63,813 nucleotides of DNA, from the NCBI GenBank assembly GCA_041859045.1, contig JBHELB010000017.1:1-63813 (forward strand). Direction: 5' to 3'. The stretch's first letter is position 1, and each line of letters starts with the position of its first letter. Below the pieces are notes generated by a model. The model saw nothing but the letters and a program-made list of their open reading frames with translations, ran no database searches and was not told the DNA's origin. Below, one piece after another: positions 45,644 to 54,793 of the stretch. Source of the stretch: JBHELB01 sp041859045 (GTDB taxonomy: Bacteria; Hydrogenedentota; Hydrogenedentia; Hydrogenedentales; SLHB01). The position numbers were made by a program, and so were the translations under genes.

Positions 45644-46927
45644 ATGGACCGGCGGAAATCGGCGGCGTTGTGGCAAGAGGCGAACAAGGTGTTGGTGGGC
45701 GGCGTGAACAGTCCGGTCCGCGCGTTCAAAGGCGTGGGCGGCGACCCGTTTTTCGCGGCGTCGGGCAAGGGCTGCCGGGTTACCGACGCGGACGGCAACG
45801 CCTATGTTGATTACGTGTTGTCGTGGGGACCGCTGATCCTCGGCCACGCGCATCCCGAGGTCGTCGAGGCCGTGCAGCGCGCGATGGAACGCGGCGCGAG
45901 CTTCGGCATTCCGACCGAGGCGGAAATCCGCTTGGCCGAGCGCGTGATTGCGTTGGTGCCGAGCATCGAGAAACTGCGCCTGGTCAACAGCGGCACCGAG
46001 GCGGTCATGAGCGCGGTGCGTTTGGCGCGTGGCTACACGAAGCGCGACCTCATCATCAAGGTCGAGGGCTGCTACCACGGCCACATGGACGGCCTGTTGG
46101 TCAAGGCGGGCAGTGGTCTCACCACACTCGGCGTGCCCACGAGCCCCGGTGTGCCCGACGCCTACGCCTCTTGCACGCTGACCATGCCGTATAACGACCT
46201 CGACGCCGCGCGCGCGTTGTTTGACCAGCATGGGGATCGCATCGCCGCGATCATCGTCGAACCCGTGGCGGGTAACATGGGCGTGGTCCTGCCGTTGCCG
46301 GGGTATCTCGAGGGCCTGCGCGCGTTGACGAAAGAAAACGGCGCGCTGCTGATTTTCGACGAGGTGATGACGGGGTTCCGCGCGTCGCTCGGCGGCGTGC
46401 AGCAGCGCTATGGCGTCACGCCCGACCTCACCGTGCTCGGCAAGGTCATTGGTGGCGGCCTGCCCGTGGGCGCGTACGGCGGTCCCGCGAAGATTATGGA
46501 CCTTGTGTCGCCGCTTGGGCCGGTCTACCAAGCCGGGACGCTTTCGGGCAATCCGCTGGCGACCGCGGCAGGCCTGGCCACGCTCGACATCTTGGCGCGG
46601 CCCGGCGTGTTTGAGGGGATCGAGGCGCAGATGACGAAGCTTTCAGATGGTCTCGGGAAACTTGCCGAGGAAATGGGCATCCCGGTGTGCCAGATGCAGG
46701 TGGGCACGATGGCCTGCATGTTCTTCCACGACGGCCCGATTACGAATTATCAACAGGCGACTGCGTCGGACACGGCGCGCTACGCGAAGTTCTTCTGGGC
46801 GATGCTCGACGGCGGCGTGTATCTCGCGCCGTCGCAGTTCGAAGCGGCTTTCATGAGCTGTGCCCACGACGACGCGGCGATCGCGCAGACGCTTGAAGCC
46901 GCGCGAAGCGCATTTGCTAAACTGTAG
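45644..46927 (+). CDS. hemL: Glutamate-1-semialdehyde 2,1-aminomutase
   Basis: 427 residues, full length. It makes 5-aminolevulinate from glutamate-1-semialdehyde in the C5 heme pathway, using pyridoxal phosphate. Visible: VGGVNSPVRAFKGVGGDPFF at the start, the substrate-region SGTEAVMSAVRLAR, YHGHMDG, DEVMTGFR and the PLP-lysine motif TVLGKVIGGGLPVGAYGG. AAAAGGAGC precedes ATG 45644. metX-metW follows 39 bases later on the same strand. Confidence 0.97.
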   Translation: MDRRKSAALWQEANKVLVGGVNSPVRAFKGVGGDPFFAASGKGCRVTDADGNAYVDYVLSWGPLILGHAHPEVVEAVQRAMERGASFGIPTEAEIRLAERVIALVPSIEKLRLVNSGTEAVMSAVRLARGYTKRDLIIKVEGCYHGHMDGLLVKAGSGLTTLGVPTSPGVPDAYASCTLTMPYNDLDAARALFDQHGDRIAAIIVEPVAGNMGVVLPLPGYLEGLRALTKENGALLIFDEVMTGFRASLGGVQQRYGVTPDLTVLGKVIGGGLPVGAYGGPAKIMDLVSPLGPVYQAGTLSGNPLATAAGLATLDILARPGVFEGIEAQMTKLSDGLGKLAEEMGIPVCQMQVGTMACMFFHDGPITNYQQATASDTARYAKFFWAMLDGGVYLAPSQFEAAFMSCAHDDAAIAQTLEAARSAFAKL

Positions 46928-46966
46928 GATGGTTTTTGGACATTGATCGATAAACAGGTGGAAAAG

Positions 46967-48784
46967 ATGACAGAAGAAGGCTCCGTCGGAATCGTCGAGA
47001 CGCAGTACTTCACGTTTGCCGAGCCGCCGAACCCGCTCGAGCTCGAGTGCGGCCGTACGCTTGGCCCCATTACGCTTGCGTATGAAACGTACGGCGCGCT
47101 TAACGCGGAGAGGACGAACGCGATCCTCATCCTGCATGCCCTTTCCGGCGATGCGCACGCGGCGGGCTACCATAGCCCCAACGACGCGAAGCCGGGCTGG
47201 TGGGACATGATGATCGGGCCGGGAAAGGCTTTTGACACCAACAAGTTCTTTCTCATCTGTTCCAATGTCATTGGCGGTTGTCGCGGTTCGACAGGGCCGT
47301 CGTCGATCAATCCCGAGACAGGAAAGCCGTATGGCCTTTCGTTTCCAATCATCACCATCGGCGACATGGTGCGCGCGCAGAAACACCTGATCGACCATTT
47401 CGGTATCGAGCGTCTCTACTCCGTCGCGGGCGGATCAATGGGAGGCATGCAGTCGCTCGAATGGATGACGCGCTTCCCTGACATGGTCGGCTCGGCGATC
47501 GTGATCGCCACGACGCCGTTGCTTAGCGCACAGGCCATCGCGTTCGACGCGGTGGGCCGACACGCGATTCAGGCCGACCCGGAGTTCAAGAGTGGCGACT
47601 ACTACGGCGGCGAAACGCCCTCCACGGGCCTGTCCATCGCGCGCATGCTCGGACACATTACGTATCTTTCCGACGAATCCATGCGCGCGAAGTTCGGCCG
47701 TGCATTGCGCGGCGCAGCCAGCTACAGCTACGACTTCCGTAGCGAGTTTTCGGTCGAGACGTACCTTGATTACCAAGGTGAAAACTTCGTCAAGCGCTTT
47801 GACGCGAACAGTTATCTCTACATCACCAAAGCGATTAACTATTTCGACCTCGCCGCGCCCTACGGGTCGCTCGACAATGCCATGGGCCGAGTTCGGGGTC
47901 GAGTGATGGTGTTGAGTTACTCGTCGGATTGGCTCTACCCGCCGTACCAATCGCAGCTCATCGTCGACGCGCTTATGCGTCAGCGGAAAGAGGTGACGTA
48001 CTGCAACATTCAGTCCGATTACGGGCACGATGCCTTCTTGCTCGAAAAAGAGACCATGCACAAGCTAATTGGCGGCTTTCTGCGCGGGGGCGTTGGGCCG
48101 GAACTGCCCGAGTTGCGCTCGCCGGAGGTGGACAGTGAGGCCGACTTCGGTCCGCCGGCCGCCGCGTCAAGCAGCATTTATGAAGGCCACCGCGTCGACT
48201 ACGATCTCATCGTGGACCTCGTTGAATCGGGCAGTCGTGTGCTTGACGTGGGATGCGGCGACGGCGAATTGCTCCACCAGTTGACCCTTGACCGCCAGGT
48301 GGACGGCATGGGCATTGATTTGTCGCAGGGCAACGTGATCAGTTGCGTGCGTAAGGGCGTGCGCGCGGTGCATGCCAACGTCGACGAGGGATTCGCGGCG
48401 ATTCCGGACCAGAGTTATGACTATGTCATTTTGAGCATGACCCTGCAGGTTATCGAAAAGCCCGAATTCGTGTTGCACGAGATGCTGCGCGTTGGGCGGC
48501 GTTGCATCGTCAGCTTTCCGAACTTCGGGTTCTGGAAGGTTCGCGCCAAGACCTTGCTGCTCGGGCGCGCGCCGGTGACGCGCAATCTGCCTTACGCCTG
48601 GTATGTCAGTCCAAACCGGCACGTACTGTCGATCCGCGATTTCCGGGCCTTCTGCGAGAGTCGGAATATCCGGATCGAGAAGGAGTTCCCGCTGACGCGC
48701 AGCGGGCGCACGCGCCTCGCCCACAACTGGCCCAACCTGTTTGCCGACGAGGCCGTTTACATGATCAGCGCGGTTTCTGGCTAA
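46967..48784 (+). CDS. metXW: Fused homoserine O-acetyltransferase MetX and methionine protein MetW
   Basis: 605 residues. The MetX part (about 1-380) is an alpha/beta hydrolase with nucleophile Ser157 (GGSMGGMQ), Asp321 (SSDWLYPP) and His354 (YGHDAF), and the family motifs LHALSGDAHAAG and GGCRGSTGPSS. It acylates homoserine for methionine synthesis. After a linker (about 383-403) comes a MetW-like methyltransferase fold (404-605) with RVLDVGCGDGELL and VSFPNFGFWKVR. In many proteobacteria these are two adjacent genes; here they form one reading frame. ATG 46967 is preferred to the upstream TTG. No frameshift or stop is seen at the junction. Confidence 0.95.
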   Translation: MTEEGSVGIVETQYFTFAEPPNPLELECGRTLGPITLAYETYGALNAERTNAILILHALSGDAHAAGYHSPNDAKPGWWDMMIGPGKAFDTNKFFLICSNVIGGCRGSTGPSSINPETGKPYGLSFPIITIGDMVRAQKHLIDHFGIERLYSVAGGSMGGMQSLEWMTRFPDMVGSAIVIATTPLLSAQAIAFDAVGRHAIQADPEFKSGDYYGGETPSTGLSIARMLGHITYLSDESMRAKFGRALRGAASYSYDFRSEFSVETYLDYQGENFVKRFDANSYLYITKAINYFDLAAPYGSLDNAMGRVRGRVMVLSYSSDWLYPPYQSQLIVDALMRQRKEVTYCNIQSDYGHDAFLLEKETMHKLIGGFLRGGVGPELPELRSPEVDSEADFGPPAAASSSIYEGHRVDYDLIVDLVESGSRVLDVGCGDGELLHQLTLDRQVDGMGIDLSQGNVISCVRKGVRAVHANVDEGFAAIPDQSYDYVILSMTLQVIEKPEFVLHEMLRVGRRCIVSFPNFGFWKVRAKTLLLGRAPVTRNLPYAWYVSPNRHVLSIRDFRAFCESRNIRIEKEFPLTRSGRTRLAHNWPNLFADEAVYMISAVSG

Positions 48785-48790
48785 CGTGGG

Positions 48791-49588
48791 TCAGTCCGTC
48801 TCCGGCTCGGGGTCGGCGAACATGCCCAGCACGTGGTAGCCTGCGTCGACGTGGACCACTTCGCCGGTCACGCCGCTCGACAGGTCCGACACGAGGTAGA
48901 GCGCCGACCGCGCGACGTCTTCCTGGCTGACGTTGCGGCGCAAGGGGGAATAACGCTCGCTGGTCTCGAGCATAAGCTTGAGGCCAGGGATCGCGCTCGC
49001 CGCAAGGGTCTTGATCGGTCCCGCACTGATGCAGTTTACCCGGATATTTTCCGGACCGAAGTCGGCGGCGAGATAGCGCGTGGAGGCCTCGAGCGTGGCC
49101 TTGGCCACGCCCATCACGTTGTAATTCGGGACGGCCTTTTCCGCGCCGTAATACGTCATGGACACAATCGAACCGCCTGCGGTCATAAGCGGCTGCACTT
49201 CCCGCGCGACCGCCACCAGCGAATACGCCGAAATGTCGAGCGCCATCAGGAAATTGTGCCGCGACACGGCGCTAAAACGTCCGCGCAGGTCGTTTTTGTC
49301 CGCATACGCGATCGAATGGATGAGGAAATCCACCCGGCCCCAGGCGTTGCCCAGTTGTTCGAAGAAGTCCGTGATCTCGGCATCCTTGGACACATCGCAC
49401 GGAAAGGCCAGTGCCCCCGGAATCTCGTCCGCGAGTTTGCGTACGCGTTTCTCGAGGGCATCGCCGAGATAGTTGAACGCCAGCGCGGCGCCTTGCTCCG
49501 CGCAGGCCTGCGCGCAGGCCCACGCAATCGACCGCTCGTTCGCGACGCCCATCACGACGCCGCGCTTGCCTTCCAACAATCCTCCCAC
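48791..49588 (-). CDS. fabI: Enoyl-[acyl-carrier-protein] reductase FabI
   Basis: 265 residues. It reduces trans-2-enoyl-ACP with NADH in fatty acid elongation. The nucleotide-binding start is VVMGVANERSIAWACAQA. The active-site Y-x6-K is seen as Tyr and Lys in VPNYNVMGVAKA. IKTLAASAI follows in the substrate loop. GTG 49588 is chosen for AGAGGAG upstream; TTG codons just after it are alternatives. It lies 23 bases after the sugar-binding protein gene on the same strand and is convergent with metXW (6 bases apart). Confidence 0.96.
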   Translation of the reverse strand: MGGLLEGKRGVVMGVANERSIAWACAQACAEQGAALAFNYLGDALEKRVRKLADEIPGALAFPCDVSKDAEITDFFEQLGNAWGRVDFLIHSIAYADKNDLRGRFSAVSRHNFLMALDISAYSLVAVAREVQPLMTAGGSIVSMTYYGAEKAVPNYNVMGVAKATLEASTRYLAADFGPENIRVNCISAGPIKTLAASAIPGLKLMLETSERYSPLRRNVSQEDVARSALYLVSDLSSGVTGEVVHVDAGYHVLGMFADPEPETD

Positions 49589-49611
49589 CGTCGTCTCCTC
49601 TGGACCTTCGG

Positions 49612-50628
49612 CTACTGAACGGTCACTTTCGTGTACCATTCCTGCGCGTTGGTCTTGTCAATTTGCGCCGGGTCAAGAATGATGCGCTTTTCCGCGGGGG
49701 CCTCGCCCTTTGCTAGTTTCACCGCGATCTCCAGGCCTTCCGCCGCGCAGGTCGGGTAGTAGAACGTGCATTCGAGCATACCGTCCAGCACGCGCTGCAC
49801 GCCGCCGTCCGGTCCGCCGAGCCCGTCCACGCCTACGAAAAACATTTCCTTCTCGCGGCCCGCGTTCTTTGCGGCCAAGTAGCAACCCACCGCCATCGGA
49901 TCGTTATGTGCGTATACCACATCGATCTTCGGGTTCGCCTGGAGCAGTGTCTCCATTTTCTTCAGCGCGTTGTTTTGGAGCCAATCCGCCACTTCTTCCT
50001 TCACCACCACGCCCGGAATTGTGTCGATGTGCTTGCGTGCGCCGTCGTGGCGTTCCTGCTGCGGGGCCGTGCCGAGCAGGCCTTTCATCTCGACGACGAC
50101 CGGGTTCTGCACCCCGCGCTCCTTCAACTGTTCCGCGACGAATTGCCCGGCCATTTCGCCAATTTTGACGTTGTCTGCGCCGACAAACACGTCGTACGCC
50201 TCGGGATCCATGATGTCGCGTTCAAGGCAAACCACCTTGATGCCCGCTTTCTTGGCGCTACGCACGACTTCGGTCAACGGCGCGGCCTCGTTGGGGGCGA
50301 CGATCAGCACGCTGACCTTCTGCAGGATGAAGTTCTCGATCTGGGCGATTTGCCGCGCATTGTCCTGCTGCGCGTCCTGAATCACCAGCGAAAACTCGGG
50401 ATATTTCCCGATTTCGCGTTCCATGATGCGGTTTTGCGCGGTGCGGTAGGGCTCGGCGCTGTTGCACTGTGAAAACGCGATGACCTTCTTCGCGCCTGCC
50501 GCAGGTTGCGTCGCTGACTGCTCGGCGGGCTGGCCGGAGGGTTGCGGCGCGGACGGTGCCGGTTGCGGACTGCACGCGGCCAACACGAGCGCGAGCGCGA
50601 TTGACGAAAAGATTCGCAAAACGTTCAT
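49612..50628 (-). CDS. Sugar-binding lipoprotein of a second ABC transporter
   Basis: 338 residues with a lipobox (LAACS, Cys19) followed by a Pro/Gln/Ser-rich linker to about residue 45. The rest is the type I periplasmic-binding fold: KVIAFSQCNSAEPYRTAQN, a repeated lobe with VLIVAPNEAAPLTEVV, VVCLERDI and VDVVYAHNDPMAVG. It resembles RbsB/YtfQ-type sugar binders. The permease gene lies 24 bases upstream and fabI 23 bases downstream. The ligand is unknown. Confidence 0.93.
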   Translation of the reverse strand: MNVLRIFSSIALALVLAACSPQPAPSAPQPSGQPAEQSATQPAAGAKKVIAFSQCNSAEPYRTAQNRIMEREIGKYPEFSLVIQDAQQDNARQIAQIENFILQKVSVLIVAPNEAAPLTEVVRSAKKAGIKVVCLERDIMDPEAYDVFVGADNVKIGEMAGQFVAEQLKERGVQNPVVVEMKGLLGTAPQQERHDGARKHIDTIPGVVVKEEVADWLQNNALKKMETLLQANPKIDVVYAHNDPMAVGCYLAAKNAGREKEMFFVGVDGLGGPDGGVQRVLDGMLECTFYYPTCAAEGLEIAVKLAKGEAPAEKRIILDPAQIDKTNAQEWYTKVTVQ

Positions 50629-50652
50629 GGCAAGTCCCCTTCTTGCGTGCGG

Positions 50653-51669
50653 CTATGCCGCCTGTTTTTTGGTGCCAATGGTTTGAATCCATACGGCCGC
50701 AATCATAATGACCGCTTTGAGCATCCATTGCACATTTTCGTCCACGTTGCGAAGTCCCAGCAGATTCGACAGGATTCCCAGCGCCAGCGCGCCCATCAGC
50801 GTCCCGAAAATGCTGCCTCGGCCCCCGGCCAGGCTCGTGCCGCCGATGACCGCCGCCGCGATCGCGTCCAATTCGTATCCGACGCCCGCGTTGGCGCTGC
50901 CCTGGTGCACCTCGCAGGCGTTCAGCACGCCCGCCACGCCCGCGACGAACCCCGCGAACAGGTAGACGCGGAGCTTCACCCAGGACACCGGGATGCCCGA
51001 CAGGCGCGCGGCGGACTCGCTGCCGCCCAGCGCCATGACGTGGCGTCCGAACTGGAGGCGGTTGAGCATCACATAGCCCAGCAGCGTCACCACCAGGAAA
51101 CTCGATACGACGAATCCTTTCTGCGCCATGAAGCTTACGACGCTTCGGGTGTGGTCGTCATAGCCCAGGGCGATGGTCGCGTTGTTCACCAACCACTTCG
51201 CGAAGCCTCGCGCGCCGATCATCGTCGCCAGCGTGGCGATGAACGGCTGTAACCGCAGGCGCGTGATGAGCGCGCCGTTCACGAGTCCGCACAGCGTGGC
51301 GGCGGCCAGGGCGGCGGCAATACTGGCGGCCGGATGCCAGCCCTTGGCGGCGAACGTCGAGGCGAAAATGGTGCCTGACAGCGCTAAAACCGCGCCGACC
51401 GACAGATCAATTCCCGCGCTGAGGATCACGAGGGTCATGCCCATGGCCAAAATGCCCGTATCCGAGATTTGGCGCAGTACGCTGGCCAAGTTGGCCGGAC
51501 GCCAGAAGATGGGGTAAGAAAAGAACGAATCGCCCTCGCGCGGACTGAACAGCGTGGCGAGGATGACCACAAAAATCATGGTGGCCAACGGCCTTACCCA
51601 GGGTTGCTGCCAAAAATCGCGGCGGTCAAAATCCTCGACCCTAAGCGCGCGCGCTTCATTTTTCGACAC
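50653..51669 (-). CDS. Sugar ABC transporter permease, second copy (RbsC family)
   Basis: 338 residues with 8-10 membrane helices. Signature regions match RbsC: ILSAGIDLSVGAVLALSG, LQPFIATLATM and GGTSLAGGRGSIFGTLMGA. The GTG start at 51669 has GGGGGAGGAG upstream; the open frame further upstream overlaps lpxA's leader and does not look coding. The partner binding protein is downstream. As in the first pair, no ATPase gene is next to it. It is divergent from lpxA. Confidence 0.93.
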   Translation of the reverse strand: MSKNEARALRVEDFDRRDFWQQPWVRPLATMIFVVILATLFSPREGDSFFSYPIFWRPANLASVLRQISDTGILAMGMTLVILSAGIDLSVGAVLALSGTIFASTFAAKGWHPAASIAAALAAATLCGLVNGALITRLRLQPFIATLATMIGARGFAKWLVNNATIALGYDDHTRSVVSFMAQKGFVVSSFLVVTLLGYVMLNRLQFGRHVMALGGSESAARLSGIPVSWVKLRVYLFAGFVAGVAGVLNACEVHQGSANAGVGYELDAIAAAVIGGTSLAGGRGSIFGTLMGALALGILSNLLGLRNVDENVQWMLKAVIMIAAVWIQTIGTKKQAA

Positions 51670-51763
51670 GACGATACTCCTCCCCCTTCGGCAAACCGGT
51701 CCTTTTGAGACGCACCGGACCAGCATCCTAGCATCCTGGGTTTTCGTGCGCAATTGCGCCGAC

Positions 51764-51792
51764 TTGAAAATAACTGGGGGGTATGTTATTCC
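51764..51792 (+). promoter_or_regulatory. Possible promoter for the lpxA operon
   Basis: TTGAAA (51764-51769), a 17-base spacer and TATTCC (51787-51792) lie 42 bases before the lpxA start. The -35 is good and the -10 is weak (3/6). Confidence 0.4.
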
Positions 51793-51833
51793 AATGCCCC
51801 CAAACCATATCCGTCGCACGCAATAGGGGTTTT

Positions 51834-52622
51834 ATGAATATTCACCCATTGGCCTTGGTCGACCCCAAGGCGGAACTCGCCGAGGGCGTCGTTGTCGAGC
51901 CTTTCGCGCTGATTGGACCGCACGTCCAGATCGGCGCGGGCACTGTCGTCGGCTCTCACAGTGTGATCGTTGGCCGGACGGTTATCGGCGAAAACAATCA
52001 TTTCTTCAGTGGGTGCCAGGTGGGTATTTTGTCGCAGGACCTCAAACATCGCGACGGACTGATCGGCCGAACCACGGTCGGCAATGGGAACATGTTTCGT
52101 GAGCACGTGACCATCAGCGCGAGCACGATGACTTCCTACGACGACGATCACCGGGTGACCTCGATCGGGAACGGCTGCCTGTTCATGGCCTACTCGCACG
52201 TTGCCCACGACTGCCACGTCGGCAGCGGGGTGATTATGGCGAACTGCGCGTCGCTGGCAGGTCATGTCGATGTGGAAGACCGCGCCTCGATTGGCGGACT
52301 TAGCGGCGTCCACCAGGAGTGCGTGGTGGGTACGATGTCGTTTGTGGGCGGCATGACCCGCGTGGTGAAGGACGTTCCGCCGTACATGATCGTCGAGGGC
52401 AATCCGGCGCGGTGCCACGGTCCGAACGTCGTGGGACTGCGGCGCAGCGGTCTGGACGCGGCGGCGCGCGCGCGCATCAAGGCCATCTACCGAATTATGT
52501 TCCGGTCTGATTTCAATACGACTCAAGCACTGCACGAGATTGAAACCACGGTCGAGGACGGTGAAGACCGCAATCATTTCCTCGACTTTGTGCGCAAATC
52601 CATCCGGGGAATTACGCGATAA
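51834..52622 (+). CDS. lpxA: UDP-N-acetylglucosamine acyltransferase LpxA
   Basis: 262 residues, the same length as the E. coli enzyme. It acylates the 3-position of UDP-GlcNAc (or a 3-amino variant) from acyl-ACP, the first lipid A step. The left-handed beta-helix is built of hexapeptide repeats. His122 and catalytic His125 (HVAHDC) are in the expected positions. VPPYMIVEGNPARCHGPNVVGL and the C-terminal helices match LpxA. ATG 51834 follows AGGGG. It starts an lpxA, oxidoreductase, lpxB, polA run on the plus strand. Confidence 0.97.
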   Translation: MNIHPLALVDPKAELAEGVVVEPFALIGPHVQIGAGTVVGSHSVIVGRTVIGENNHFFSGCQVGILSQDLKHRDGLIGRTTVGNGNMFREHVTISASTMTSYDDDHRVTSIGNGCLFMAYSHVAHDCHVGSGVIMANCASLAGHVDVEDRASIGGLSGVHQECVVGTMSFVGGMTRVVKDVPPYMIVEGNPARCHGPNVVGLRRSGLDAAARARIKAIYRIMFRSDFNTTQALHEIETTVEDGEDRNHFLDFVRKSIRGITR

Positions 52623-52633
52623 CAGGACCGCCG

Positions 52634-52660
52634 GCATTGCGTCTGGGCGCAGGCGGGACA
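52634..52660. repeat. Short intergenic repeat, copy 1 (TTGCGTCTG...AGGCGGGACA)
   Basis: In the gap after lpxA, GCATTGCGTCTG, a 4-base spacer and CAGGCGGGACA match 59159-59186 with one mismatch in the flanks and a 5-base spacer there. Function unknown. Confidence 0.45.
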
Positions 52661-52679
52661 TGCGGACGAAAGCTCACCT

Positions 52680-53639
52680 ATGATCAACACGCGCGTCGGG
52701 GTTGTCGGCGTAGGCCACTTGGGCTATCACCATGCCCGTATCTACGCCGGTCTCGACGGAGTGGAACTGGTCGGGATCGCGGATCCGAATCCGGAGAATG
52801 CCGCCAAGGCCGCCGCGGATTTCGGCGTTCCCTCGTTTCCGTCCGCCGAGGGCTTACTGGCGGCGGGCGTAGAGGCGGTCAGTGTGGCCGTGCCGACGTC
52901 CGCGCACCGAGAAATCGCGTTGCGCCTGATCGAAGCGGGCGTGGACGTGCTGGTCGAGAAGCCCTTGGCGGCCAGCGTCGCGGAGGCGCGCGACATGGTC
53001 GAAGCTGCCGAGGCCAAGGACCGCGTACTGCAAGTTGGGCATATTGAACGCTTCAACGGCGCGGTGATTGCGCTGTTTAACGCCGTTCGCCAGCCACGCT
53101 TCGTCGAGTGCCACCGGCTCAGCCCATATCCCAACCGCGGCGACGACGTAAGCGTCGTGCTCGACCTGATGATTCACGATCTCGAGATCCTGCTTGCGAT
53201 GGATCGCAGCGGGGTCGCCTCGGTGGATGCGGTGGGCGTGCCCGTGTTTTCGGTGTTCGAGGATATCGCCAACGCGCGGATTCGTTTTAATTCCGGGTGC
53301 GTGGCGAATCTCACGAGCAGCCGCGTGTCCGTCGAGCGGATGCGGAAAATCCGCATTTTTGAGCAGGACGCGTACATGTCGACCGACTACAAAGACCAGC
53401 AAGTGTTGGTCTACCGTAAGCGGCCGAATGTCGCCGCAGGAGCGGTGGCGAGTCCGATGGATCTCATTGAGATCGAGCCGCTCGAGGTCGAGCGTGAAGA
53501 GCCGCTGCGGCTCGAACTGATGTCCTTTTTGCACTGTGTACGCGAGCGTGCGGTCCCGGTTGTCTCGGGGCGCGACGGTCTGGCCGCATTGCAGCTCGCC
53601 GAGGAAATCATCGCGGCCATCCGCGCGCAGAACAAGTAA
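52680..53639 (+). CDS. Gfo/Idh/MocA oxidoreductase between lpxA and lpxB (GnnA-like)
   Basis: 319 residues. Rossmann start VGVVGVGHLGYHHARIY, then the VEKPLA motif of Gfo/Idh/MocA dehydrogenases, GHIERFN, and a C-terminal beta domain with HDLEILL. Its place between lpxA and lpxB matches gnnA of bacteria that make UDP-GlcNAc3N, where this family oxidises UDP-GlcNAc at C3 before transamination by GnnB. A GnnB gene is not in this window. The assignment to lipid A synthesis is inference from context; another sugar-nucleotide substrate is possible. Confidence 0.9.
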   Translation: MINTRVGVVGVGHLGYHHARIYAGLDGVELVGIADPNPENAAKAAADFGVPSFPSAEGLLAAGVEAVSVAVPTSAHREIALRLIEAGVDVLVEKPLAASVAEARDMVEAAEAKDRVLQVGHIERFNGAVIALFNAVRQPRFVECHRLSPYPNRGDDVSVVLDLMIHDLEILLAMDRSGVASVDAVGVPVFSVFEDIANARIRFNSGCVANLTSSRVSVERMRKIRIFEQDAYMSTDYKDQQVLVYRKRPNVAAGAVASPMDLIEIEPLEVEREEPLRLELMSFLHCVRERAVPVVSGRDGLAALQLAEEIIAAIRAQNK

Positions 53640-53668
53640 CACACAGGCCCATCGGGAGCGATTCCCAC

Positions 53669-54793
53669 GTGACTCGGCTGTTTTTCATCGCCGGTGAATC
53701 CTCCGGCGACATTCACGGCGCCAACCTTATCCGCGCGTTGCGCGCGCAGCGGACGGATCTCGTGTGCGAGGGGCTTGGCGGTCCACGCATGGCCGCCGCG
53801 GGGATGACGTTGCACGAGGATCTCGCGCGTCACGCGATCATGGGATTTGCCGAAGTGGTCCGCTCGTTGGGCTACCTGCGCGGCGTGTTCAGCGCCACCG
53901 TCGCGCGCCTCGAGCGGGAGCGTCCCGACGCGCTGGTGCTTATCGACTACCCGGGCTTCAACCTGCGGTTGGCCGCGAAGGCCAAAGCGCTCAATATTCC
54001 GATTGTTTATTACATCAGCCCGCAGGTCTGGGCGTGGAAACGTCGACGGATTCATACCTTGGCGCGGTTGGTGGACAAGATGCTGGTGATCCTGCCGTTC
54101 GAGGAGGCTCTGTACAAAGAGATCGGCGTGGATTGCGCTTATGTTGGGCATCCGCTGTTCGATCAGATTGCCGCGACGCCTCTCGAGGGCCGTTACCGCG
54201 GCGACCGCATGGTGATCGGTTTGTTGCCCGGCAGCCGCGAGCAGGAGATCTCGCGGATCATGGGCGTGCTGATCGAAACCGCACGCGGCATCCGCGAGAA
54301 ATACCCAGACGCGCGTTTTGTAACGCCTTGTGTCGACGCGGCGCGCGAGGCGCAGGTCCGCGCGTTTGCGGGGGATTTTCCTGTCGAAACGGCGATTGGG
54401 AATTTCTACGAACTGCTCGACGCCGCGCGTTTCTGTCTTGTGGCCTCGGGCACCGCAACGTTGGAGACGGCTTTGTTTGGAGTGCCGATGGCCATACTCT
54501 ACCGCATGGCGCCGATCACCCACTGGTTGGCGCGGCGGCTGGTGCGTATCGAGCATATTGGGCTCGCAAATATTCTTGCAGGAAGACGAGTTGTCCCGGA
54601 ATTCATCCAACACGAGGCGGTGGTCGAAAAAGTGTTGCCGGTAGCATTGGAGCTTATCGCAGATTCCCCCGCGCGCAGGCACATGCTCGACGAGCTCGAA
54701 AGCCTGCGCCGCAGTTTGGGCGGTCCCGGGGCGTCCGAACGCGCCGCGGGGCATATTCTTGAACTACTCGAAAAAAGGAGGCGCCATGGCTGA
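53669..54793 (+). CDS. lpxB: Lipid-A-disaccharide synthase
   Basis: 374 residues, GT19 family. It joins UDP-diacylglucosamine and lipid X at the inner membrane. Motifs: FFIAGESSGDIHGANLIRAL at the start, GFAEVVRSLGYL, DYPGFNLRLA, YYISPQVWAWKRRR and LLPGSREQEI near the middle, then SGTATLETALFGVPMAILYR. The GTG start at 53669 has GGGAGC upstream. Its last eight bases overlap the start of polA. Confidence 0.96.
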   Translation: MTRLFFIAGESSGDIHGANLIRALRAQRTDLVCEGLGGPRMAAAGMTLHEDLARHAIMGFAEVVRSLGYLRGVFSATVARLERERPDALVLIDYPGFNLRLAAKAKALNIPIVYYISPQVWAWKRRRIHTLARLVDKMLVILPFEEALYKEIGVDCAYVGHPLFDQIAATPLEGRYRGDRMVIGLLPGSREQEISRIMGVLIETARGIREKYPDARFVTPCVDAAREAQVRAFAGDFPVETAIGNFYELLDAARFCLVASGTATLETALFGVPMAILYRMAPITHWLARRLVRIEHIGLANILAGRRVVPEFIQHEAVVEKVLPVALELIADSPARRHMLDELESLRRSLGGPGASERAAGHILELLEKRRRHG

